DNA from: JBFWRI01 sp050248995 | GTDB lineage: Bacteria > Pseudomonadota > Alphaproteobacteria > JAIXQD01 | Direction of reading: 5' to 3' | Length of the DNA: 8,475 bases | Assembly: GCA_050248995.1 (NCBI GenBank) | Contig: JBFWRI010000042.1 | Span: 1-8,475, forward strand | In this document: positions 1-6,362 of the stretch, one piece after another | How the letters are laid out: each line of letters opens with the position of its first letter | Position numbering within the stretch: the first letter of the stretch is position 1 | Notes under the pieces: generated by a model | Database searches by the model: none | Seen by the model: only the letters and a program-made list of their open reading frames with translations | What the model was told of the DNA's origin: nothing | Program-made: the position numbers and the translations under genes

Positions 1-1
1 T

Positions 2-544
2 TCATGGTTTGAGCCGCTGCGGCTTGCACGCCGTGCACGGACTTACGTCAAGCACGTCACTTTTAACGCATTCGGCCTGATTGCTGGCGGCGTGGCGTCA
101 GCCCTGGGTAATCTGGCCGTCAAACTTCCAGTTGTTATCGCTGCCTTCGTCTACTTTCAGGTTCCGGTTCCAGCTTCGGCGTGGATAGCTTTGCCGGGCG
201 GCATCGGGCTTCTCGCCCTCGGCGCAGGTCTTGCCGCTCTGCTGTTGCCGGCCAGTCTCGTTATTGCCGATGTCCGTTACATGCAGCCGTTCATGCAGTA
301 TGCCGGCCTGTTCGCGACGCCCATTTTTTACGACATGCGGACCGAAGGCGTTCTTGGCTTCATCAACACCTATAATCCGTTGTCATATCTGGTGCCGACA
401 ACGCGTGACCTGATCCTTGGGTTGCCCGGCGACCATCTTGCAGCCATGGGGGTATCAACCCTGTGTGGCCTGTTGCTGGCTGCGGGTGGGTTCCTGTATT
501 TCCACAACAAGTTCCGCCTTATCGTGGCCCATGTGGGGCGCTGA
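2..544 (+). CDS. ABC-2 type polysaccharide export permease, C-terminal part (5' end outside window)
   Basis: This is the inner-membrane channel subunit of an ABC exporter of the Wzm/KpsM/TagG type, which moves lipid-linked polysaccharide from cytoplasm to periplasm. The frame is open from base 2 with no start, so the N-terminus lies upstream and about 180 residues are visible. Hydrophobic stretches are seen around 'GLIAGGVASALG', 'LPVVIAAFVYFQV', 'GIGLLALGAGLAALLLPASL' and near the C-terminus ('GLLLAAGGFLYF'). Family landmarks are 'ADVRYMQPFMQYAGLFATPI', corresponding to the conserved 'RDvryilpf..q..lf.tPviY' region, then 'NPLSYLVPTTRDLILG' and a short basic tail after the last helix ('FHNKFRLIVAHVGR'). 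The stop is separated by a single base from the ATG of the ATPase gene, as usual for wzm-wzt pairs. The family assignment is firm; the exact substrate (O-antigen, capsule or teichoic-like polymer) cannot be read from this fragment. Confidence 0.88.
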   Translation, partial: SWFEPLRLARRARTYVKHVTFNAFGLIAGGVASALGNLAVKLPVVIAAFVYFQVPVPASAWIALPGGIGLLALGAGLAALLLPASLVIADVRYMQPFMQYAGLFATPIFYDMRTEGVLGFINTYNPLSYLVPTTRDLILGLPGDHLAAMGVSTLCGLLLAAGGFLYFHNKFRLIVAHVGR

Positions 545-545
545 G

Positions 546-1910
546 ATGACAGTATCGCAGCAGCCCATTCTTCAACTAGAAAATGTATCGCGGGTTTTTC
601 CACGTGACGCGACACATATTCCCGCCACCGCGCTGCGTGAACTTGTTCTGCCGCGGTCGTTTTACGGCCAGGTCCGACCACACAGCTTTTATGCCGTACG
701 TGACGTGAACCTTTGTTTGCAGCAAGGACAATGCGTTGGCGTAATCGGCAGTTACCGCAGTGGAAAGTCAACGCTTGCCGCCATTGCCAGTGGTGTGTTG
801 GCGCCCACTTCGGGCAAGGTCACCGTCAGGGGCAGGGCTCATCTGCTTGGTAAAGCCAACGCTTCCTATCGTCCCATGTTGAGTGTGGCTGAGAATATGC
901 GTTTTCGCGGCCGGTTGGCGGGGCTACAGGGCGCGGAACTTGAAATCTTGGTTGAAAAGTGTCTGCAACAGGCAAATATCGGCCCCGATCGTGCATCTGC
1001 ACCGTTCATCAACTTACCGCCGCACACCGCGCGCCGCGTCGGTGTGCTGCTCGCCCTTAATCTGCCTTGTGACCTGCTGGTGCTGGATGGTTCGTTGGCG
1101 GGCGGGCGCATGCGCTATGAAGTCGAGGCCATTGTGCACGAACGCATGACGCAGTGTGCAGCGCTTGTTGTTTCCGACGACTCGCAGTTTCTGGGCGATG
1201 TGGCGCCGACATCGTTGCTGCTGCATGCCGGTCGCGCTTACGGTCCTTTTCCAACCACAGACGCGTTCGACCATTTCATGTACTTGCCGTCATACGAGGA
1301 AGATGAAGACGCCGCCCGTACCGAAGACAATGCACCCTATGATCCCATGCATCCGCCCACTGAAGGCCAGCAGCGTCGTGCGGACCCCGGCGGCGACGCG
1401 CTGGATGATATGGATGATGACGATCAAGACGAAGAGAGTGTTGACGACGAACACATCCTAAACAAGAAAAAGCATATGCCGGCGGTTACGATCGAAGCAA
1501 TTTTTGTGGACGGTGCGCCGTACCGGCATGCCCATCATAGCCCGCTGCGAGCGCCCGGAGAAACCCTGCGGGTTTCATTGCGATTGCTGGCTGCCCGTGA
1601 TACTGAAATCGGCGGTGGGGTTCTGACGTTGCATGGCGGCGCCAGTGGTGCGGCTGCCGGATCCGCCAATCTGGAGTGGCCGGCGCAAAGTCTGCGTCGG
1701 GGGCAGCATTCTGTTCTGTCGTTCGAGTTCCCTTTGCCAGAACTTACCGAGTCTTTTTATGGGCTGTCATTTACACCGTTCGCGGATGACGGACATGCCC
1801 ATGTTCACAACAGACTAAAAGTACTTATATTCGGTACGGCCGCATTGCATAAAAAGCAGGTGGCGCCGCCGCTAACAGTTGCTAATGTCTCCCTTAAGAG
1901 TGCCAGCTGA
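546..1910 (+). CDS. Wzt-like polysaccharide-export ATPase with degenerate nucleotide-binding domain and C-terminal Wzt_C-like domain
   Basis: The protein has 454 residues. The ATG at 546 is chosen because it follows the permease stop by one base and gives the usual Wzt start ('ILQLENVSRVF'); the frame stays open back to 417, but that extension overlaps the permease and does not resemble the family. Residues 1-240 form an ABC nucleotide-binding domain: 'FYAVRDVNLCLQQGQCVGVI', then Walker A G68-SYRSG-K74-ST. The other ATPase motifs are lost. Where Wzt proteins have 'YSSGM..RL' there is L157-PPHTARR; Walker B 'DLLVLD181' is followed by G182 rather than Glu; the usual 'VGD' D-loop reads 'AGGR'; the switch His is D211 ('VVSDD'). 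Residues about 250-310 are a hydrophilic linker with a strongly acidic run (287-302). Residues about 311-433 look like the beta-sandwich Wzt_C carbohydrate-binding domain ('APGETLRVSLRL', 'LRRGQHSVLSFEFPLPEL', 'FYGLSFTPFADD'). It probably partners the adjacent permease. Whether it hydrolyses ATP is doubtful; the frame itself is intact. Confidence 0.85.
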   Translation: MTVSQQPILQLENVSRVFPRDATHIPATALRELVLPRSFYGQVRPHSFYAVRDVNLCLQQGQCVGVIGSYRSGKSTLAAIASGVLAPTSGKVTVRGRAHLLGKANASYRPMLSVAENMRFRGRLAGLQGAELEILVEKCLQQANIGPDRASAPFINLPPHTARRVGVLLALNLPCDLLVLDGSLAGGRMRYEVEAIVHERMTQCAALVVSDDSQFLGDVAPTSLLLHAGRAYGPFPTTDAFDHFMYLPSYEEDEDAARTEDNAPYDPMHPPTEGQQRRADPGGDALDDMDDDDQDEESVDDEHILNKKKHMPAVTIEAIFVDGAPYRHAHHSPLRAPGETLRVSLRLLAARDTEIGGGVLTLHGGASGAAAGSANLEWPAQSLRRGQHSVLSFEFPLPELTESFYGLSFTPFADDGHAHVHNRLKVLIFGTAALHKKQVAPPLTVANVSLKSAS

Positions 1911-1953
1911 TGTTTATGATTTCGTCCAACCATGCCAACGGTAAGAGAGAACG

Positions 1954-2844
1954 ATGACGTACGCGACAAACCCGAAATATCGCGAAACGCTTTCGCCGGA
2001 AACGGTAGAGAAAAAATTCAACCGGCCGAAAGCGGAAGAGTTCTCTTTGCCCCGCCTCACGAAAGAGGCCGGCTTCTCGTGGCGTGCGGCATTGCAGGCG
2101 ATGTTGAAAAAGCCCCGTAAGTTTATGGCTGGCGGCCTCGCCGCGGTATCGAAAAGCAAAAGCCTGATCGAGGATCCGCAGTACCGTGACCGTTGGGCGG
2201 CGACGCTGGGAGAATACGCCGACTGGTATTTTTGCGATAAGTCGTTCCTGCATAGCATTCACTGGATGGGTGTGCCGACGCGCAAGATGATTTTTGATAT
2301 CTGGGTGTATCACGAGATTATTTTTGAAACTAAACCCGACGTTATTCTTGAAATTGGCAGTTGGTTCGGGGGCAGCACTCTTTTCCTGGGTAACGTATGC
2401 GATAATATGAATCATGGCGAAGTGATATCAATTGATATTAACCATGATGCGTTCCGTGGGCACCATCCACGCGTCACCACCATCACCGGCGACTGTTCTG
2501 ATCCGCACATCGTGCAGCAGGTGAAAGACAGGTTGGTTGGCAAAACGGTAATGGTCATCCACGATGGTGATCACCAGCGTTTTGCTGTGGCACGCGACCT
2601 TGAGATTTATGCACCGTTGGTAACACCGGGTATGTATCTGGTGGTAGAAGATGGTATTGTCGATCTGTTCGCGCCGGAACATAGCAAGCTACGCCGGGCC
2701 TATCCCGACGGCGGCCCACTGCAGCCGGCTCGCGACGTCGCTGTCAAATGGGCGGACGACTTTGAGCTGGATATGACGCGCGAGCGCTTTATCCTTACCA
2801 CCAACCCCAGCGGCTACTATCGCCGCAGAGTGAAAGGCAATTAA
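1954..2844 (+). CDS. CmcI/cephalosporin-hydroxylase-family SAM-dependent methyltransferase
   Basis: This is a 296-residue cytoplasmic protein. Despite the family name (cephalosporin hydroxylase, CmcI; also rhamnosyl O-methyltransferases), members are Rossmann-fold, SAM- and metal-dependent O-methyltransferases, many acting on sugars. Residues 1-95 are a charged, family-variable N-terminus. The core begins near 'HWMGVPTRKMIFDIWVYHEI' (103-122), followed by the SAM-binding glycine loop 'ILEIGSWFGGSTLFL' (131-145), an acidic residue at the end of strand 2 ('VISIDI', D161), 'VIHDGDHQ' (201-208) and 'MYLVVEDG' (227-234), where D204/D206 and E232/D233 are candidate metal or catalytic ligands. The C-terminal 'LTTNPSGYYRRR' matches the family's closing 'T.nP.GyLkR' motif. 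A purine-rich GAGAGA (1945-1950) precedes the ATG. It lies 43 nt after the ATPase gene and 2 nt before the next methyltransferase. The likely role is O-methylation of a sugar in the exported glycan; target sugar and position are unknown. Confidence 0.82.
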   Translation: MTYATNPKYRETLSPETVEKKFNRPKAEEFSLPRLTKEAGFSWRAALQAMLKKPRKFMAGGLAAVSKSKSLIEDPQYRDRWAATLGEYADWYFCDKSFLHSIHWMGVPTRKMIFDIWVYHEIIFETKPDVILEIGSWFGGSTLFLGNVCDNMNHGEVISIDINHDAFRGHHPRVTTITGDCSDPHIVQQVKDRLVGKTVMVIHDGDHQRFAVARDLEIYAPLVTPGMYLVVEDGIVDLFAPEHSKLRRAYPDGGPLQPARDVAVKWADDFELDMTRERFILTTNPSGYYRRRVKGN

Positions 2845-2846
2845 AT

Positions 2847-3512
2847 ATGGCGTCCGCAAATGTAATGCCATGGATTCTGGACAACATCGCCCATGTGAGT
2901 GGAAAGTGTCTGGAAATCGGCTCGCGCCGCTATAAAGAACACGCGTTTCTTGGTCTGCGCGACGGCCTACTGCCCAGTAAACCGGATCTTGATCTGACTG
3001 GTTGCGACATGCAGGACGGCGAGAACGTGAATGTCGTGATCGACCTGTGCCTGCCATGGGCAGATGTTGACGCTGCGTTTGGTGGCCAGCGTTTTGATAC
3101 GATGTTCTGCATCAGCACGCTGGAACATATCACCGATATCTTCACAGCATCACGCAACATCGCCGCGCTCGGCAGTCCCGGCAGTTCGCTGTTCGTCTCG
3201 GTGCCGTTCGTCTTCCGCTACCACGGCTATCCCGGCGACCTCTGGCGCTTTACGCCCGAAGCCGTGCGCTACCTGTTTCCGGATTATGAATTCCCGGAAG
3301 GGCCAGGCTGTGTGGTAACGACGCTGGAAGAAGAAGATAACCGCATGTTGTTGTTGTCCGAGAACCCGTCAACGATCAACAAATTTCTGTTCCGCCCTAA
3401 ATCGCGCGATGACAAGATCGAGCGCAAGCGCCTGAAGGCTGAAGGCAAGCCGTCGCCCTATTCTCTGGCGCCCGCCATGATCAATATGCTGGGGTTCAAG
3501 AAGAAAGCCTAG
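2847..3512 (+). CDS. Class I SAM-dependent methyltransferase (Methyltransf_11-like)
   Basis: This is a 221-residue protein with a Rossmann-type methyltransferase core. Motif I is 'CLEIGSRRY' (21-29), followed by 'LTGCDMQDG' with D54 as the probable SAM-ribose acid, then 'NVVIDLCLPW', motif IV-like 'RFDTMFCISTLEHI' (82-95) and a post-core 'VPFVFRYHGYPGDLWRFTPE' (119-138). The 'HgyPgDlWRfTpe' segment is typical of envelope-cluster members of this family. The C-terminus is basic and lysine-rich, ending 'GFKKKA', which could favour contact with membrane or acidic lipids (inference). The ATG at 2847 is preceded by AAAGG (2833-2837) and lies 2 nt after the previous stop; the next gene starts 2 nt after its stop, so tight translational coupling is likely. 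It shares no obvious motif spacing with the CmcI-type enzyme next door and is probably not a duplicate of it. The acceptor is unknown; a glycan sugar or a precursor is the best guess from context. Confidence 0.78.
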   Translation: MASANVMPWILDNIAHVSGKCLEIGSRRYKEHAFLGLRDGLLPSKPDLDLTGCDMQDGENVNVVIDLCLPWADVDAAFGGQRFDTMFCISTLEHITDIFTASRNIAALGSPGSSLFVSVPFVFRYHGYPGDLWRFTPEAVRYLFPDYEFPEGPGCVVTTLEEEDNRMLLLSENPSTINKFLFRPKSRDDKIERKRLKAEGKPSPYSLAPAMINMLGFKKKA

Positions 3513-3514
3513 AG

Positions 3515-5056
3515 ATGGCGCTGCAGAATGTCTTTGATTGGCTGAAAGCGCACCCCGATTTGGTGGCGCGTGACTGGCTGGTGATGGGCAAGGGGCCGTC
3601 GTTCGCCCGCCGTAACCAGCTGGATATATCAGCCTATGCAGTGCTGGCGCTGAATGACACCATCCGCGATGTCAAAGCCACCATTGCGCACCTGATCGAC
3701 CTAGAAGTCGTTGATCGCTGCGCTGATGCGCTGGAAGCCAATGCCCAGATAGTTGTGATGCCGTATTATCCGCACAGCGAGTGTCTGCCAGGGGCACGCG
3801 CTCTGCCGGACCTGGTCGGTGAATACCTCGTTCTGGCCAAGTTGGCGGCGTCCGGCCGCCTGTTGTGGTACGATCTTGATACGGTTCCGCAGCGCAGCGG
3901 CGGGCCGGTTGTGGCGGCGCGCTACTTCAGCATCGAAGCGGCCGTACATATGTTGGCTTTGGCCGGTGTTCACATTATAAGGACTCTTGGTGTTGATGGC
4001 GGCACAGCCTATAGCGAAGACTTTGCCGCGCTGAACGCTGTATCGCGCCTGCAGAACGGTCATAAAGATTACAACCGCCAGTTCGAGGGCGTGGCGCGCG
4101 TGAAAAACGAATTTGGGCTGGATCTGTTGCCGCTTGATGACGAAAACCCCGTGCGTGTATATGTGGCAGCGACGGCCAGCGAAATGCTGCCTACCAAGGT
4201 GCTGGCGTATTCGATCCAGAAGCACGCTAGCATCAATGTTGAAGTCATGCCGCTGTGCGATGCCGGAATCATCATTCCCCAGCCGCAAAGCGCGGCCAAT
4301 AAGGCGCGCACCCCGTTCTCATTCCAGCGCTTCCTGATCCCACAGCTGGCGGGCCGGCAGGGCCGGGCTATCTATCTGGATTCCGATATGCTGGTGTTCA
4401 AGGATATCCGCGAGATCTGGTTCCTTGATATGCGGGGTGCGAATGTCGTAGCGGCTTACGCCGACTCGAAATCAGGCCGCAAGCCGCAATTCAGCGTCAT
4501 GCTGCTTGATTGCGGAAAGCTGGACTGGGATATCAACAAAATCGTTGCCGATCTTGACTCTGGCAAACTTACCTATGAACGGTTGATGTATAATATGGAG
4601 TTGGCGCAGGTGCGGGCCGATATCGGGCCCTATTGGAACTCGCTTGAAAGCTACACTGAAGACACGACGGCATTGCTGCACTTTACCGATATGAATACGC
4701 AGCCGTGGGTTAGCACTCGCAATCCCCATGGTTACCTGTGGGTGCGCGCATTGCGTGAAGCCATTGCGAAGGGTCTGATCACCCGCGCATACGTTGCCGA
4801 AGAAATCGAAAAAGGGCATGTACGCCCCTCGTTGTTGGCGCAACTGGACGCCGGTATCGATGACCCGCTATTGATTCCACGCCATATGAAGGATATGGAT
4901 AAATCGTTCCGTGCGCCCTATCACAGCCTGCAGGGGCACCTGTCACGCCCGTGGAATAGCCCGGTCGTTTATGCAAAGGCTGTTCTACGTGCTCTTTACC
5001 AGCGCACCCCCCTGTATCCGTTGGAACGCAAGATCCGTCGGCGTCTGAACGGCTGA
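3515..5056 (+). CDS. Two-domain glycosyltransferase: sialyltransferase/MptE-like N-terminus plus GT8-like C-terminus
   Basis: This is a 513-residue protein with two regions. Residues about 18-205 resemble the Rossmann-like fold shared by bacterial sialyltransferases (GT42) and DUF115/MptE-like proteins: 'WLVMGKGPSF' (21-30), 'AVLALNDTI' (42-50), 'AHLIDLEVVD' (58-67), 'SGGPVVAARY' (128-137) and 'TLGVDGGTAY' (157-166). Residues about 213-400 are GT8-like, a retaining GT-A fold: 'VRVYVAATASEMLPTKVLAY', 'FSFQRFLIPQL' (268-278), 'RAIYLDSDMLVF' with the metal/nucleotide-sugar DxD motif D289-S-D291, 'FSVMLLDC' (326-333) and 'HFTDMNTQPW' (389-398), equivalent to the conserved GT8 'H..G..KPW' region. 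The basic C-terminus (484-513) may touch the membrane. It is last in the run, 2 nt after the methyltransferase. It probably adds one or two sugars to the exported polymer; donor and acceptor cannot be told. The GT8 call is firmer than the N-terminal domain call. Confidence 0.78.
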   Translation: MALQNVFDWLKAHPDLVARDWLVMGKGPSFARRNQLDISAYAVLALNDTIRDVKATIAHLIDLEVVDRCADALEANAQIVVMPYYPHSECLPGARALPDLVGEYLVLAKLAASGRLLWYDLDTVPQRSGGPVVAARYFSIEAAVHMLALAGVHIIRTLGVDGGTAYSEDFAALNAVSRLQNGHKDYNRQFEGVARVKNEFGLDLLPLDDENPVRVYVAATASEMLPTKVLAYSIQKHASINVEVMPLCDAGIIIPQPQSAANKARTPFSFQRFLIPQLAGRQGRAIYLDSDMLVFKDIREIWFLDMRGANVVAAYADSKSGRKPQFSVMLLDCGKLDWDINKIVADLDSGKLTYERLMYNMELAQVRADIGPYWNSLESYTEDTTALLHFTDMNTQPWVSTRNPHGYLWVRALREAIAKGLITRAYVAEEIEKGHVRPSLLAQLDAGIDDPLLIPRHMKDMDKSFRAPYHSLQGHLSRPWNSPVVYAKAVLRALYQRTPLYPLERKIRRRLNG

Positions 5057-5136
5057 TTTACGCTCGCTTGACGCCAGCACCCTGCCGCCTGCTTTCCTTT
5101 TTATCTCAAACTTACGACCCTGATGGTGTAGCCAAA

Positions 5137-5142
5137 AAGGAG
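5137..5142 (+). promoter_or_regulatory. Strong ribosome binding site of the CBS-domain gene
   Basis: AAGGAG lies 7 nt before the ATG at 5150, the clearest Shine-Dalgarno sequence in the window. It fixes the start of the CBS gene. The 93-bp spacer after the glycosyltransferase gene shows no convincing terminator or well-formed promoter by eye. Confidence 0.75.
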
Positions 5143-5149
5143 AATTGCC

Positions 5150-5587
5150 ATGGCAATCAAGAACACCGTAAAAGACCTGATGCAGGCTAATCCTGTCATT
5201 GTATCACCGGATGCGACGTTGCAGGAAGCGGCGGCGCAAATGCGGTCGATTGATTGCGGCTGCTTGCCGGTCGGTACACGCGACAGGGTGGAAGGTGTTA
5301 TTACTGACCGAGATATCGTACTGCGTGCCGTGGCAAGCGGAACAGACCCAGCAGCGGCCAGAGTGCGTGACCATATGACGCCGAATGTGTGCTTTTGCAG
5401 TGAAAGCGATACACCTGAACATGCCGCAGAGCTGATGCGTGACAATGGTGTCAGCCGCCTTCTGGTGCAAGACGCCGCAGGTCGTGTCTGCGGCATCCTG
5501 ACATTTGGGCGCATTCTGCGTGAAGACGGCAGTGTGCGCGAGATTATGAAGGTTATTGAAAGCGCGGTTGGTAAGAAGGCGGCCTAG
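5150..5587 (+). CDS. Stand-alone tandem CBS-domain protein
   Basis: This is a 145-residue cytoplasmic protein made almost wholly of one CBS pair (Bateman module), the fold that binds adenine nucleotides or similar ligands to regulate partners. CBS1 covers about 8-60: 'VKDLMQANPVIVSPDATLQE', 'CGCLPVGTRDRVEGVITDRD' with the 'TDRD' (52-55) that usually marks the ribose/phosphate contact. CBS2 covers about 73-125: 'VRDHMTPNVCFCSESDTPEH', 'ELMRDNGVSRLLVQDAAGRV', then 'GILTFGRIL', where the usual Ser/Thr-x-x-Asp is replaced. No catalytic domain is attached, so it probably regulates another protein or senses energy state. Five cysteines, including 'CGC' (36-38) and 'CFC' (81-83), are many for such a small protein. 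It is spaced 93 nt from the glycosyltransferase gene with its own strong RBS, so it may be a separate unit. Family certain, partner unknown. Confidence 0.9.
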   Translation: MAIKNTVKDLMQANPVIVSPDATLQEAAAQMRSIDCGCLPVGTRDRVEGVITDRDIVLRAVASGTDPAAARVRDHMTPNVCFCSESDTPEHAAELMRDNGVSRLLVQDAAGRVCGILTFGRILREDGSVREIMKVIESAVGKKAA

Positions 5588-5599
5588 TTCGCAGCCATT

Positions 5600-6355
5600 T
5601 TAAGCGGGCATAACCAGAAAGGTGGCCGACTTTCGATTATACGACTTCAGACGTGTTGCTTTCAGTCGTGGATTGGCTTCCAGGAATTCGTTGAAGGCCT
5701 TGTATTCACCAAGACCCTTGATGTCGAGATCATTCAGCTTCCAGTCATCAAGGCACATAATCAGAGGCGCGCGGATGATCGGAGCCAGAAAATCAAGCAC
5801 GGCTTTTGACGAACTATAGGTATCGCAATCGATGAACGCTATGGCGATGTCGTGCAAGCCCAGTCGTTCGGCGGTTACTGGCGTCAATGTTTCGCTATAC
5901 CAGCCTTTTACCCACTCGATACTGTCCGGATTTATACCTCGGCGTTCAAGGCATTGCTGCATGTTCGGGAAAGAGCAGTGGTAGAAACCCTTCTTCCAGA
6001 CGCCATCGTCTTCTTTTTCGGCATTGGCCGGCAGCCCCTCGAAGGCATCGAAACCGAACAGGCGCACCGATTCCAGTCCTGCCTGTTTACAGGCGATATG
6101 CATGCTGCCGATCGAATTTCCGTTAAAGACGCCGAATTCAACATAGTCGCCCACGGTGGCGCCTTTCAGATGCTGCAGTTGTGTAAGGCAGCATGCAAAG
6201 AATTCAACCAGCTTTTCGGGCGGTACAAGGTTGATTGCGCATATATCCGTAACGGCGCCGGCGGTCCACGGTGATGCCGGGACCGGCCGAAACTTACGGT
6301 ACAGCTTTTTCAGAAGTACCGTCAGCGGGGAGTAGCGGTAAGACATGAGCCTCAT
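5600..6355 (-). CDS. TylF/MycF-family SAM-dependent O-methyltransferase
   Basis: This 251-residue protein is on the minus strand. TylF/MycF enzymes are SAM- and Mg-dependent sugar O-methyltransferases first known from macrolide tailoring; relatives occur widely in surface-glycan loci. Visible motifs are the SAM loop 'DYVEFGVFNGNSIGSM' (70-85), 'LFGFDAFEGLP' (99-109), the cap region 'KKGFYHCSF' (121-129), 'IAFIDCDTYSSSKAVLDFL' (172-190), with D176/D178 where the family has 'HiDaDlY', and 'IMCLDDW' (199-205), with D203-D204 as likely metal ligands. The start is uncertain: the ATG at 6355 has no Shine-Dalgarno sequence and sits 7 nt after the tRNA 3' end; the in-frame ATG at 6346 (Met4) is preceded by GAGG but only 3 nt away. 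It converges on the CBS gene with a 12-nt gap and no visible terminator. Its role in the same glycan pathway as 2-5056 is inferred from proximity. Confidence 0.82.
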   Translation of the reverse strand: MRLMSYRYSPLTVLLKKLYRKFRPVPASPWTAGAVTDICAINLVPPEKLVEFFACCLTQLQHLKGATVGDYVEFGVFNGNSIGSMHIACKQAGLESVRLFGFDAFEGLPANAEKEDDGVWKKGFYHCSFPNMQQCLERRGINPDSIEWVKGWYSETLTPVTAERLGLHDIAIAFIDCDTYSSSKAVLDFLAPIIRAPLIMCLDDWKLNDLDIKGLGEYKAFNEFLEANPRLKATRLKSYNRKSATFLVMPA

Positions 6356-6362
6356 ACAAAAA

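Noticed and set aside
417..545. N-terminal extension of the ATPase reading frame back to an ATG at 417
   Set aside because: It overlaps the permease coding sequence in another frame, and its cysteine- and tryptophan-rich translation does not resemble Wzt N-termini; the ATG at 546 gives the normal start one base after the permease stop.
1894..2415. Minus-strand open frame of 173 codons
   Set aside because: It is antisense to the CmcI-type methyltransferase and has no domain signal; the plus-strand gene accounts for the openness of the frame.
3701..4288. Minus-strand open frame of 195 codons
   Set aside because: It lies wholly antisense to the glycosyltransferase, whose motifs are clear; the translation shows no recognisable domain and no RBS was noted.
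5040..5075. GGCGTC/GACGCC inverted repeat after the glycosyltransferase gene as a terminator
   Set aside because: The 6-bp arms are 24 bases apart, one arm lies inside the coding sequence, and the nearest T-run (about 5097-5101) is over 20 bases downstream, so it does not form a credible intrinsic terminator.
5068..5103. TTGACG as the -35 box of a promoter for the CBS gene
   Set aside because: The hexamer is good (5/6), but no -10-like sequence lies 16-18 bp downstream (GCTTTC at that point); the next AT-rich box is 28 bp away.
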